Source: Burkholderiales bacterium RIFCSPLOWO2_12_FULL_61_40
Lineage (GTDB): Bacteria; Pseudomonadota; Gammaproteobacteria; Burkholderiales; Burkholderiaceae_C
Assembly (NCBI GenBank): GCA_001770935.1
Contig: MESI01000018.1
Span: 38,086-102,085, forward strand
Direction of reading: 5' to 3'
DNA: 64,000 bases
Positions 16,310 to 25,059 of this stretch are shown here, piece after piece. The translations under genes were made by a program, and so were the position numbers. Below the pieces are notes generated by a model, which made no database searches, had not been told where the DNA came from, and saw only the letters and a list, made by a program, of their open reading frames with translations. Position 1 is the stretch's first letter; every line of letters begins with the position of its first letter.

Positions 16310-17620
16310 CTAATTGACTTTTCGATTGACAACGGTCAAGTCAACCCCACCATCGGCAAGGGTTGCTCGAACCGATAGACCGACGTGCGCCTGCGACACA
16401 CGGGTCAACGCATCGCCATTTTCCAGGGTCAGCCAGGCGTAGCCGCGTTTGAGAACAAGCGAAGGGTCCAGCAAATCCAGGCGCAAAGCCGCGCGTGTAG
16501 TTCGCTCACTCTGGCGCTGTAACGCGCGACCGAACACCGCTGAAAAATCCTGTTGTAAACGGGCCAAATCCGCACGCTTGGATCGCAAGCCCAGTTGCAA
16601 CGCATGTGCCATTCTTTGCTCTGCAGACCCCACCCGTAAGCGCAGTCGGCTCGCCAACTCCGATGGCCGACCAAGACAGGTCGCGACAAAGTCCAGACGC
16701 TGGGCCTGCCGGTCCAGGCTGCGTACCAATGCAGCGCGCATGCGGTCTTCCAACACGGTAACGGCATGGAGCCATGCCTGCGTAGGCTGCGACACCAACT
16801 CCGCCGCAGCAGTCGGCGTAGGCGCCCGCAAATCGGCTACAAAATCGGCGATTGTGAAATCGGTTTCATGCCCGACACCACAGATGATGGGCACAGGACT
16901 ACGGACCAAGGTGCGGGCCAGTTGCTCATCGTTAAACGCCCACAGGTCCTCCATGGCGCCGCCTCCGCGCACCAGCAAAATCACGTCAATGCGGACCTGC
17001 TCGCCATGGGAACCCGTGGCCAGTGCATACAAACTTCCGAGTGCCTGGTTGAGTTCGTGCGGTGCATTGTCACCTTGGACTGCCGCTGGCGCCAGCACCA
17101 CCGGGATGTGCGGCACCCGCCTTTGCAGTGCGGTCACCACATCATGCAAGGCTGCGGCCCCCAGCGAGGTTACGACACCAATGCCACGCGGCATGGTAGG
17201 TAGCGGGCGTTTGCGCTGTGCATCAAAAAGCCCTTCGTGCTCCAGCTTGGCCTTGAGCTTGAGGAATTGCTCAAAAAGCGTCCCTTGCCCTGCCCTGCGC
17301 ATGCTCTCCACGACCAGCTGCAATTCCCCACGCGGCTCGTACACGCCCAGGCGCCCACGCACCTCTACACGGTCACCGTCGCGGGGTAAAAAATCCAGCG
17401 AACCGGCAGCACGCCTGAACATGGCGCAACGGATCTGGCCGCTTTCGTCTTTCAGAGAAAAATAACAATGCCCGCTGGTCGCACGCGAGAAACCACTGAT
17501 TTCGCCCCCCACGCTCACCGGATTGAAACGTGCGTCCAGGCTATCGGCGATGGCCCTGCACAAAGCCCCGACTTGCCAAACCCTTGCTGCCGATGCTTGC
17601 GGGACAGCCTCAAACACCAC
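16310..17620 (-). CDS. xseA: Exodeoxyribonuclease VII large subunit
   Basis: The large subunit of the nuclease that degrades single-stranded DNA. An N-terminal OB fold (about 10-105; [23 protein letters not shown]) is followed by the catalytic domain with [43 protein letters not shown] and [31 protein letters not shown], then a coiled-coil C terminus. The 436-residue length is normal. The start codon is GTG (17618-17620), preceded by GGGGTG. The small subunit xseB is not nearby. Confidence 0.94.
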   Translation of the reverse strand: MVFEAVPQASAARVWQVGALCRAIADSLDARFNPVSVGGEISGFSRATSGHCYFSLKDESGQIRCAMFRRAAGSLDFLPRDGDRVEVRGRLGVYEPRGELQLVVESMRRAGQGTLFEQFLKLKAKLEHEGLFDAQRKRPLPTMPRGIGVVTSLGAAALHDVVTALQRRVPHIPVVLAPAAVQGDNAPHELNQALGSLYALATGSHGEQVRIDVILLVRGGGAMEDLWAFNDEQLARTLVRSPVPIICGVGHETDFTIADFVADLRAPTPTAAAELVSQPTQAWLHAVTVLEDRMRAALVRSLDRQAQRLDFVATCLGRPSELASRLRLRVGSAEQRMAHALQLGLRSKRADLARLQQDFSAVFGRALQRQSERTTRAALRLDLLDPSLVLKRGYAWLTLENGDALTRVSQAHVGLSVRATLADGGVDLTVVNRKVN

Positions 17621-17656
17621 ACACCCCGGACGGCAAGCGCAACTGCGGTTGGCACC

Positions 17657-17880
17657 TTTTCCACAGTCCGCACGGGGCTACGCATGCGCCAGTGATGTCC
17701 TGCGAAGTTCGTCTTTTTTTGTCAATCAACTTTGATTTCATTGAATTTTTTATTGCCTCATTTGTCATCATTCTGTCAAAACGACGCACCGGTGCGGGTT
17801 TGGGGTGGTTGTACCGCAAGTTACACACAAAGTTGTCCACACGATTTGTGGATTGCAGACTCCACAGGCTGCGCCATAAT
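17657..17880 (+). promoter_or_regulatory. Divergent xseA-exbB control region
   Basis: A candidate exbB promoter has -35 TTGCAG (17853-17858) and -10 CATAAT (17875-17880), spacer 16. Just upstream is an inverted repeat TCCACA-cgatt-TGTGGA (17836-17852), within which TTGTCCACA resembles a DnaA box. A better DnaA-box match, TTTTCCACA, lies at 17657-17665. No protein-coding frame is convincing in the 290-base gap. Confidence 0.45.
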
Positions 17881-17912
17881 CGCACAGCATTTCATCTGCG
17901 CGGAGTGACCAT

Positions 17913-18539
17913 TTGTTTTCCATCATACAAGCCGCGGGCTGGCCAATATGGCCCTTAATTGCCTGCTCCATACTGGCCATGGCCATCGTTATTGAACGCT
18001 TTGTAAGCCTGAAGGCCAGCAAGGTTGCACCACCGCGTCTATTGGAAGAGGTCCTGGGGGTAACCCGCACCAGTGTTCCTGCGCCCGACGTGGTTGCGCA
18101 ACTGGAACGCAACTCCGCCATGGGAGAAGTACTCGCCAGCGGCTTGCGCGCCCTGAACGCCGACCCCCGATGCACCGAAGACGACTTGCGCGCTGTGATG
18201 GAAGGTTCTGGGCGTATCGTGGCACACCGCCTGGAGCACTACCTTAGCGCATTGGCCACGATTGCCTCAGCGGCACCCTTGATGGGACTTTTTGGTACGG
18301 TCGTAGGCATGATTGAAATATTTGGATCACAGGCCCCCGGCGGTGCGACCGGCGGCAACCCTGCCCAACTCGCCCACGGCATCTCAATTGCGCTGTACAA
18401 CACCGCATTTGGGCTGATTGTTGCGATTCCGTCGTTGATTTTCTGGCGCTATTTTCGGGGACGGGTGGATGAATACCTGCTCACGCTGGAACTTGCAGCG
18501 GGGCATTTGGCTCGGCATTTAAAGGCCTTGCGTAAATAA
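17913..18539 (+). CDS. exbB: MotA/TolQ/ExbB family proton channel protein
   Basis: A 208-residue inner-membrane protein that, with ExbD, converts proton motive force into work for TonB-type transport. Membrane segments lie near 10-28, 110-135 and 160-180; PLMGLFGTVVGMIEIF and HGISIALYNTAFGLIVAIPSLIFWRYF are family signatures. The start is a TTG codon with GGAG seven bases upstream; no ATG is available nearby. It is followed by exbD after 31 bases. A second such pair (tolQ/tolR) lies at 58-59 kb, and the linkage to lpxK is typical of betaproteobacteria. Confidence 0.9.
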   Translation: MFSIIQAAGWPIWPLIACSILAMAIVIERFVSLKASKVAPPRLLEEVLGVTRTSVPAPDVVAQLERNSAMGEVLASGLRALNADPRCTEDDLRAVMEGSGRIVAHRLEHYLSALATIASAAPLMGLFGTVVGMIEIFGSQAPGGATGGNPAQLAHGISIALYNTAFGLIVAIPSLIFWRYFRGRVDEYLLTLELAAGHLARHLKALRK

Positions 18540-18570
18540 GCCGCAGCGCCTCGCTTTTTCGTTTACCGCC

Positions 18571-18999
18571 ATGAACTTTCGCCCCCGCCGCCAGGACGAG
18601 CCCGAAATCAACCTGATCCCGTTCATCGACGTGCTGCTGGTTGTGCTCATTTTTCTCATGCTGTCCACGACCTACAGCAAGTTCACAGAAATGCAGCTGA
18701 CCTTGCCGGTCGCCGACACAGACGCACAGCGCGATTACCCCAAAGAACTTATCGTGACCGTCAGTGCCGAAGGTGCCTACAGCGTCAATCGGCTACCGGT
18801 GGCTGGACGCAGCCTCGAAAGCGTCGCGGCCGCATTGACAGAAGGGGCCAAGGCAGGAAAGGACACCGTGATCATCATCAGCGCCGATGCCAGCGCCAAA
18901 CACCAGGCGGTGGTGACCGTGATGGAGGCTGCACGACGCTCTGGACTGAACCAGATTACCTTTGCTACGCAGTCGACCACGCAGTCAGGTGGCAAGTAG
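18571..18999 (+). CDS. exbD: ExbD/TolR family biopolymer transport protein
   Basis: A 142-residue partner of ExbB. One membrane segment (about 16-34; [23 protein letters not shown]) contains the essential aspartate in FIDVLLV; the remainder is a periplasmic domain. The conserved [11 protein letters not shown] start is diagnostic. It precedes lpxK by four bases, so the two are almost certainly cotranscribed. Confidence 0.92.
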   Translation: MNFRPRRQDEPEINLIPFIDVLLVVLIFLMLSTTYSKFTEMQLTLPVADTDAQRDYPKELIVTVSAEGAYSVNRLPVAGRSLESVAAALTEGAKAGKDTVIIISADASAKHQAVVTVMEAARRSGLNQITFATQSTTQSGGK

Positions 19000-19003
19000 C
19001 GCA

Positions 19004-20077
19004 ATGCCTTCTTCGTGGCGGCTTCGGCTGGAGCACGCCCTGCTTCGTACGTGGACGCAACGCGGATTGGCCGCTTGGCTGCTAAGGCCCGTGTCTTTGC
19101 TCTTTCTGGTGATGGTTGACCTACGTCGCCAGCTTTTCCGCGTAGGGTTGCTTAAGGTCCAACGCGTCAACGCCATGGTTATCGTGGTCGGCAACGTACT
19201 TGCCGGTGGTGCAGGAAAAACCCCCACGGTTATTTCCATCGTCCAACACCTGAAGTCACAGGGTCGCCGCGTAGGGGTCATCTCACGGGGCTATGGCCGC
19301 AATGGCGAGGATTGCCGCGAGGTCAGGCCAGACTCTCGCCCCCAAGAGGTCGGAGATGAACCGCTTCTGCTGCGCCATGCGACCCAGGTTCCGGTGTTCG
19401 TCGGGCGAAGTCGTGTTGCGGCGGCCAAAGCCCTGCTCAAGCAACACCCGCAGACTGAAATTATTGTGTGCGACGACGGTCTTCAGCACTACCGCCTGTA
19501 CCGCGATTTGGAAATTTGTGTTTTCGATGACCGGGGCTGTGGCAACCATTGGCTGCTCCCTGCCGGCCCTCTGCGGGAGTGCTGGCCCCGCATCCCGTTG
19601 CCTCAAGCGGGTCAACACCAGGACCGCTTCATGGTGTTGCATACCGGCAGCCACCCTGCATTCGCCGGCTATACCGCGCAACGCAGTTTGGCGCCGCACA
19701 TGGTGCGTCTGGATGGGACTGTGATTCCTGTCAGCATGTTGTGCACACCTGGCTCCAAACCCCTGATGGCAATTGCAGGAATTGCGCAGCCTGAAGTGTT
19801 CTTTGCCATGCTGCGCGCACGCGGTTTGCCGTTGGCAAAAACTCTGGCGCTTCCAGATCACTATAATTTTGATAGCTTGCCACGCAGTGTTTACGAGGGC
19901 TATCAGCTGATTTGTACCGAAAAAGATGCTGGAAAGCTATGGCAAATCGCGCCCGGTGCTCTGTCATCGCCTTTGGTACAAACCGCAGAACCCGCCTTTT
20001 TCCACACGCTGGACGCCTGCGTCGCAGAGCGGCTTGCGCCAACGCTATCATCTACGCATGGACACCAGACTTCTTGA
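19004..20077 (+). CDS. lpxK: Tetraacyldisaccharide 4'-kinase
   Basis: LpxK phosphorylates the 4' position of the lipid A disaccharide at the inner membrane. The 357-residue protein has an N-terminal hydrophobic helix (about 25-45), the P-loop [13 protein letters not shown] (about 63-75), [15 protein letters not shown] and a C-terminal [10 protein letters not shown] block. The ATG at 19004 lies four bases after exbD. A copy of the dispersed repeat is embedded at 19859-19912, encoding roughly [16 protein letters not shown] between two conserved blocks. The 3' end overlaps the Trm112-like gene by 20 bases. Confidence 0.94.
   Translation: MPSSWRLRLEHALLRTWTQRGLAAWLLRPVSLLFLVMVDLRRQLFRVGLLKVQRVNAMVIVVGNVLAGGAGKTPTVISIVQHLKSQGRRVGVISRGYGRNGEDCREVRPDSRPQEVGDEPLLLRHATQVPVFVGRSRVAAAKALLKQHPQTEIIVCDDGLQHYRLYRDLEICVFDDRGCGNHWLLPAGPLRECWPRIPLPQAGQHQDRFMVLHTGSHPAFAGYTAQRSLAPHMVRLDGTVIPVSMLCTPGSKPLMAIAGIAQPEVFFAMLRARGLPLAKTLALPDHYNFDSLPRSVYEGYQLICTEKDAGKLWQIAPGALSSPLVQTAEPAFFHTLDACVAERLAPTLSSTHGHQTS
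19859..19912 (+). repeat. Dispersed repeat copy C, inside lpxK
   Basis: CACTATAATTTTGATAGC, then TTGCCACGCAGTGTTTACGA and GGGCTATCAGC. It is in frame with lpxK and contains no stop in that frame. Confidence 0.65.
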
Positions 20078-20240
20078 ACTACTTGTATGCCCCGTCACCA
20101 AGGGCCCCCTGGAATACGACCGTGAAAAGCAGGAGCTCCTATCCCGTAGCGCTCGGCTTGCCTACCCTGTACGCGACGGTATTCCCGTGCTTCTGGAGAA
20201 CGAAGCGCGCACGCTCACCGACGCCGAACTCGGCATTTGA
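20058..20240 (+). CDS. Trm112-like (YcaR) small protein
   Basis: A 60-residue protein of the UPF0434/Trm112 family: [21 protein letters not shown] at the start and [19 protein letters not shown] at the end. Only one of the zinc-site cysteines of Trm112 is kept, as in enterobacterial YcaR. In eukaryotes Trm112 activates methyltransferases; the bacterial role is not settled. It sits between lpxK, which it overlaps by 20 bases, and kdsB, the same place as ycaR in E. coli. Confidence 0.88.
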   Translation: MDTRLLELLVCPVTKGPLEYDREKQELLSRSARLAYPVRDGIPVLLENEARTLTDAELGI

Positions 20241-20252
20241 GGTGCCCCACCA

Positions 20253-21035
20253 ATGGGTTACACCGTCCTGATTCCGGCGCGACTGGCCTCAACCCGGCTG
20301 CCCAACAAGCCACTGGCGGACCTGGGAGGGGTGCCCATGGTGGTCAGGGTGGCACAGCGCGTGCGCGCAGGCGTTGCGCCAACCACCCGTGTGGTGGTAG
20401 CGGGCGATAGCCCGTCCATTCTGCAGGCCTGCCAAAAACACGGCATTGAAGCGGTACTGACCCGCGAAGACCACCCGTCCGGGAGTGACAGGCTGGCTGA
20501 GGCCTGCGAGTTGCTTTCCTTGGCGGACGACGAGATCGCGGTCAACGTACAAGGGGACGAACCACTGATTGACCCAACACTGGTGCAGGCTGTTGCCGAT
20601 TTGCTGTACAAACACACTACGGCCAGCATGGGCACGGCGGCCCATGCCATCGACAACGTCACCGATTTTGCCAACCCCAATGTCGTCAAGGTGGTGTTGG
20701 ACAGCGCAAACATAGCCCTGTACTTCAGCCGCGCACCCATCGCCTGGTGGCGTGATGGATTTACCCAAGGGGTACAGGCATTGCCAGACCCAGCGCCTTT
20801 GCGCCATATCGGCATCTACGCTTACCGCGTCGGTTTTTTGCGGCAATTTCCCCGACTGCCACAAGCCCCGCTGGAAGTGACAGAGGCCTTGGAGCAACTG
20901 CGCGCCTTATGGCATGGCTATCGCATTGCGGTGCATGTGGCCGATCAGGCACCGGGACCAGGTGTCGATACGCCGGAAGATCTTGAGCGGGTTCGAAATC
21001 TGCTTCTTCACCATGGCACCACCGCTGTAAGTTAG
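20253..21035 (+). CDS. kdsB: 3-deoxy-manno-octulosonate cytidylyltransferase (CMP-KDO synthetase)
   Basis: KdsB activates KDO with CTP for transfer to lipid A. The 260-residue protein starts with the nucleotide-binding motif [20 protein letters not shown] (about 6-25) and has [24 protein letters not shown] and a [16 protein letters not shown] segment typical of the family, ending [15 protein letters not shown] precedes the ATG. It is cotranscribed with lpxK and the Trm112-like gene. Confidence 0.95.
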   Translation: MGYTVLIPARLASTRLPNKPLADLGGVPMVVRVAQRVRAGVAPTTRVVVAGDSPSILQACQKHGIEAVLTREDHPSGSDRLAEACELLSLADDEIAVNVQGDEPLIDPTLVQAVADLLYKHTTASMGTAAHAIDNVTDFANPNVVKVVLDSANIALYFSRAPIAWWRDGFTQGVQALPDPAPLRHIGIYAYRVGFLRQFPRLPQAPLEVTEALEQLRALWHGYRIAVHVADQAPGPGVDTPEDLERVRNLLLHHGTTAVS

Positions 21036-21039
21036 GTGA

Positions 21040-21795
<756 letters not shown>

Positions 21796-21813
21796 CGCCC
21801 CCAAGGGCATCTA

Positions 21814-21838
21814 AAGGCGGCTTGGGCCGCCTTTTTTT
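21814..21838 (+). terminator. Terminator of adk
   Basis: GGCGGC (21816-21821), loop TTGG, GCCGCC (21826-21831), then seven T residues. It abuts the stop codon of the convergent asparaginase gene. Confidence 0.92.
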
Positions 21839-22817
21839 ATGCCAGCAAATCCAAAATGAGCGCAATGCGTGCCTTGACCGGTGACAGTCCTTTGAAATGA
21901 GGAAACCCATCGCCCAGTACAGACGGTGGAATAATCTGGCCCCACGCGCAACGGGTCGACCTCACCACCTGGATGCCCAAGGCCCGCGCCTCACGCAAGG
22001 CAGCATCAAGATCGGTGTGGATGGTTCCATTACCGGTGCCCGCCACGACAAGGCCACACAGCGGCCCTTCACTGCCTTGTGGCGCGGAGCACAAAGCTCT
22101 CACCATTGCACCACTTGCGCCCACATAGCTGGTCACAATCTCTACCCGTGGCCACACCGCTTGTGCAAGCTTTTCATGGGAAATGGATGGACGAATGACC
22201 TCCGTCTTTGGCCATGAATATGTCAACCGAACTACCCCCTCCTCCACATACCCCATTGGACCTGCATCCCCCGAATCAAAAGCATCCAGCCGGTAGGGAT
22301 AAACTTTTTGCACATGCTGTGCAGAGTGAATCGTCCCTGCGCACACAACCATCACGCCGGTTGCACCTTCTGTGCATGCCAGCGCTACAGCATCCAATAC
22401 ATTTCTGGGGCCATCAGGCGACAGTGACGATGCGGGGCGCATCGCACAAGCCATCACCACTGGCTTGCTCTCCAATAAAGCGGTGGGCACCACTTGCGAC
22501 AGAAAAAAAGCGGTCTCCTCAATCGTATCCGTCCCATGTGTGATCACCAAACCGGATACATCGGGTTGGGCCAAGTAGTGACACACACGTAGCGCAAGCG
22601 CGTTCCAATGTGTAAAAACCATGTCCTTGCTATCGACCTGCGCCACCTGCTCCGACACCAATTCATGACGACCGAGTGCCATTTCAAGCGTCGGTATGGC
22701 TTGAAGCAATTGATCAACCCCCACTTGCGCAGCGCGATAACCCACGTTATCAGCCGCACTGGCGGCCGTGCCGGCAATCGTCCCACCCATACCCAAAAAA
22801 ACCAACTTTTTAGCCAT
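21837..22817 (-). CDS. L-asparaginase family protein
   Basis: A 326-residue amidohydrolase of the asparaginase/glutaminase family, converting asparagine to aspartate and ammonia. The two catalytic threonine motifs are visible: GGTIAGTAAS (about 11-20) and VITHGTDTIEETAFF (about 90-104). CAMRPASSLSPDGPRNVLDA and GLVVAGTGNGTI are also typical. No signal peptide is present, so it should be cytoplasmic. I chose MAKKLVFLG at 22817; an alternative ATG seven codons upstream is possible, and neither has a strong ribosome site. Its promoter region is shared with lexA, so one LexA box lies about 30 bases from its start. Confidence 0.9.
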   Translation of the reverse strand: MAKKLVFLGMGGTIAGTAASAADNVGYRAAQVGVDQLLQAIPTLEMALGRHELVSEQVAQVDSKDMVFTHWNALALRVCHYLAQPDVSGLVITHGTDTIEETAFFLSQVVPTALLESKPVVMACAMRPASSLSPDGPRNVLDAVALACTEGATGVMVVCAGTIHSAQHVQKVYPYRLDAFDSGDAGPMGYVEEGVVRLTYSWPKTEVIRPSISHEKLAQAVWPRVEIVTSYVGASGAMVRALCSAPQGSEGPLCGLVVAGTGNGTIHTDLDAALREARALGIQVVRSTRCAWGQIIPPSVLGDGFPHFKGLSPVKARIALILDLLA

Positions 22818-22847
22818 ATTTGTACGCTCTACTTGCAATTCATTTAA

Positions 22848-22886
22848 AACTGGTTAAAAATACAGTTACTGGTTGTTAATACAGCA
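22848..22886 (+). promoter_or_regulatory. Two tandem LexA boxes upstream of lexA
   Basis: AACTGGTTAAAAATACAGTT (22848-22867) and TACTGGTTGTTAATACAGCA (22867-22886) each keep CTG-N10-CAG with an AT-rich centre. They share one base and lie on the same helix face. They would give autoregulation of lexA. Confidence 0.88.
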
Positions 22887-22929
22887 TGTACAGACACCCA
22901 GCAACGCCCACCCGACACAAGGAGTCAGT

Positions 22930-23604
22930 ATGCTTGAAAAGCCAAAGCTCACCGTACGCCAGCAACAAATTTTGGACTTGATTCAGAATGCTATTGCACG
23001 TACAGGCGCTCCACCGACTCGCGCCGAAATCGCCTCTGAACTGGGATTTAAATCGGCCAATGCGGCGGAAGAACATCTGCAAGCCTTGGCCCGCAAAGGC
23101 GTCATTGAATTGATCAGCGGGACATCCCGAGGCATCCGACTCAAGACCGACACCCTGCGCTCCATCAATGAGTCTCGCCTCAAGCAATTTTCCTTACCCT
23201 TGCCAGGTTTTGCCCAATTGAACTTGCCATTGATCGGTCGCGTTGCGGCAGGCTCTCCCATTCTGGCGCAAGAGCATGTGGACCAAACCTACTATGTGGA
23301 AAGCAGCCTTTTTCAGCATCGGCCCGACTACCTGCTCAAAGTGCGTGGCATGTCCATGCGAGACGCAGGCATTATGGACGGTGACCTGCTTGCGGTACAG
23401 GCCAGCAAAGATGCCAAAAACGGCCAAATTGTGGTGGCACGGCTCGGCGACGAAGTTACCGTAAAACGCTTTCGACGCAACAAACACCTGATTGAGTTGC
23501 ATCCTGAAAACCCGGATTACCAAACCATTGTGGTGGAACCAGGGGAACCCTTTGAAATCGAAGGCCTGGCGGTGGGTCTGATTCGCAACACCATGCTCAT
23601 GTAA
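22930..23604 (+). CDS. lexA: SOS repressor LexA
   Basis: The SOS-response repressor, inactivated by RecA-stimulated self-cleavage. The 224-residue protein has an N-terminal winged HTH (1-70; [22 protein letters not shown]), cleavage site Ala107-Gly108 (VAAGSP) and the Ser142/Lys179 dyad ([10 protein letters not shown] and EVTVKRF). AGGAG lies eight bases before the ATG at 22930; the longer frame from 22873 would run through the LexA boxes. A small gene follows after 21 bases and may be cotranscribed. Confidence 0.97.
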   Translation: MLEKPKLTVRQQQILDLIQNAIARTGAPPTRAEIASELGFKSANAAEEHLQALARKGVIELISGTSRGIRLKTDTLRSINESRLKQFSLPLPGFAQLNLPLIGRVAAGSPILAQEHVDQTYYVESSLFQHRPDYLLKVRGMSMRDAGIMDGDLLAVQASKDAKNGQIVVARLGDEVTVKRFRRNKHLIELHPENPDYQTIVVEPGEPFEIEGLAVGLIRNTMLM

Positions 23605-23625
23605 GCACACACTGAGGAGATGACT

Positions 23626-23958
23626 ATGAACCTCGCTTTATTTGCCCAATCCGAAGTTTTTGCAACGTTACAGGGTCTGGTTCGGTGGCTTATTTCTGCA
23701 AAAACACCAATTCCGTGCCCTGCAACGCAATACGAGCCTGCAACACCTACAATTTCGCCTAGATTGGTGGATTTCCACGGAGCACCAGCAGGTGCATCTG
23801 GCGGAAATTCCAATCTGCACAAGCCTTTGCGTGTGGTGCGTGTTATGGAGGCTGGACAAGCACAAAGCAGTGTCGGGCGCATGGTAATTTCCGGCCGCAT
23901 GGCAGATGTGTGCGCAGAACTTGACCGATTAGCCGCACGCGAAACAGCATTGCCTTAA
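23626..23958 (+). CDS. Small protein of unknown function downstream of lexA
   Basis: A 110-residue protein I do not recognise. It begins MNLALFAQSEVFATLQGLVRWL, has a Pro/Thr/Gly-rich middle and ends with a helical block GRMVISGRMADVCAELDRLAA. It has no membrane segment or known motif. The start ATG at 23626 is preceded by GAGGAG at six bases; another ATG two codons earlier is too close to that site. It begins 21 bases after lexA with no terminator between, so it should be transcribed with lexA and be SOS-inducible. I see no resemblance to ImuA, SulA or DinI. Confidence 0.65.
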   Translation: MNLALFAQSEVFATLQGLVRWLISAKTPIPCPATQYEPATPTISPRLVDFHGAPAGASGGNSNLHKPLRVVRVMEAGQAQSSVGRMVISGRMADVCAELDRLAARETALP

Positions 23959-24044
23959 GCGCCTTTCATGGAAAGTACGGCGCTTGCTGAATGCAGGGCC
24001 CGCCAGAGGCGAAAGTGAGGTATGAACAAGGCACAATGCTGCCT

Positions 24045-25052
24045 ATGAACATAGTGATTCTTGATGACTATCAGGACGCCGTACGCAAGCTCGACTGCGC
24101 GGCCAAACTGGATCCATACCAAGCCAAGGTGTATACCAATACGGTCAAAGGCCAGGGACAACTCTCAGTTCGACTCAGGGATGCTGACGTCATCGTATTG
24201 GTTCGGGACCGATCCCAAATTACCCGGCAGCTTGTTGAAAAACTCCCGAGACTCAAACTAATTTCCCAGACGGGGCGCATAGGGAGTCACCTTGATGTGC
24301 AGGCCTGCACAGAACGCGGTGTAGCGGTTGCCGAAGGAGTGGATTCCCCCATTGCCCCCGCCGAACTCACATGGGCTCTGATTATGGCTTCCATGCGCAG
24401 ACTCCCTCAATATATCGGGAATCTTAAACATGGAGCTTGGCAGCAGTCTGGTTTGAAATCTGGCTCAATGCCTGCGAATTTTGGATTGGGCAGCGTTTTA
24501 GGCGGGAAAACCTTGGGTATCTGGGGCTATGGCAACGTCGGCCAATTGGTCGCGGGCTACGGCAAAGCATTTGGAATGCATGTCATCGTTTGGGGTAGCG
24601 AGTTATCGCGCGAAAAGGCCTGCCAAAACGGTTATATGGCGGCACAGAGTCGCGAAGATTTTTTTGCCCAATGCGATGTTTTATCGCTGCATTTAAGACT
24701 GAACGAATCAACGCGCAATGTAGTGATGCCATCAGATCTCGCGCTCATGAAAACCACTGCTCTGCTAGTGAATACCTCACACGCAGATCTTATTGAAACC
24801 GACGCTCTGATCGGAGCTCTCAACCGTGGACATCCCGGCATGGCCGCCGTAGATGTTTTTGAAACTGAACCCATACTTCAGGGACACGCCTTGCTTCGCC
24901 TCGAAAACTGCATCTGCACGCCACACATTGGCTATGTAGAGCAAAGCAGTTATGAAATGGCTTTTAGCGCCGCTTTTGACAACGTCACCAATTTCATCAA
25001 AGGCACTCCCACCAACATCATCAATCCGGGGGCGCTGCAAGTACGTCGTTAA
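24045..25052 (+). CDS. D-isomer 2-hydroxyacid dehydrogenase family protein with altered active site
   Basis: A 335-residue NAD-dependent dehydrogenase family member. The substrate-side TGRIGSHLDV motif, the nucleotide-binding segment LGGKTLGIWGYGNVGQLVAGYG (about 165-185), the catalytic glutamate (VFETEP) and histidine (TPHIGYVEQ) are present. The catalytic arginine normally found in the NTSRAxL motif is histidine here (NTSHADLIE, residue 246, codon CAC at 24780-24782), one base from CGC. Activity may be changed or lost. The start at 24045 gives the normal MNIVILDDYQDAV N terminus. It follows the lexA genes by about 90 bases. Confidence 0.82.
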   Translation: MNIVILDDYQDAVRKLDCAAKLDPYQAKVYTNTVKGQGQLSVRLRDADVIVLVRDRSQITRQLVEKLPRLKLISQTGRIGSHLDVQACTERGVAVAEGVDSPIAPAELTWALIMASMRRLPQYIGNLKHGAWQQSGLKSGSMPANFGLGSVLGGKTLGIWGYGNVGQLVAGYGKAFGMHVIVWGSELSREKACQNGYMAAQSREDFFAQCDVLSLHLRLNESTRNVVMPSDLALMKTTALLVNTSHADLIETDALIGALNRGHPGMAAVDVFETEPILQGHALLRLENCICTPHIGYVEQSSYEMAFSAAFDNVTNFIKGTPTNIINPGALQVRR

Positions 25053-25059
25053 TGCGTGG

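Noticed and set aside
17657..17880. Chromosome replication origin based on DnaA-box-like words
   Set aside because: Only two or three imperfect boxes, no long AT-rich unwinding region and no dnaA/dnaN/parAB neighbours.
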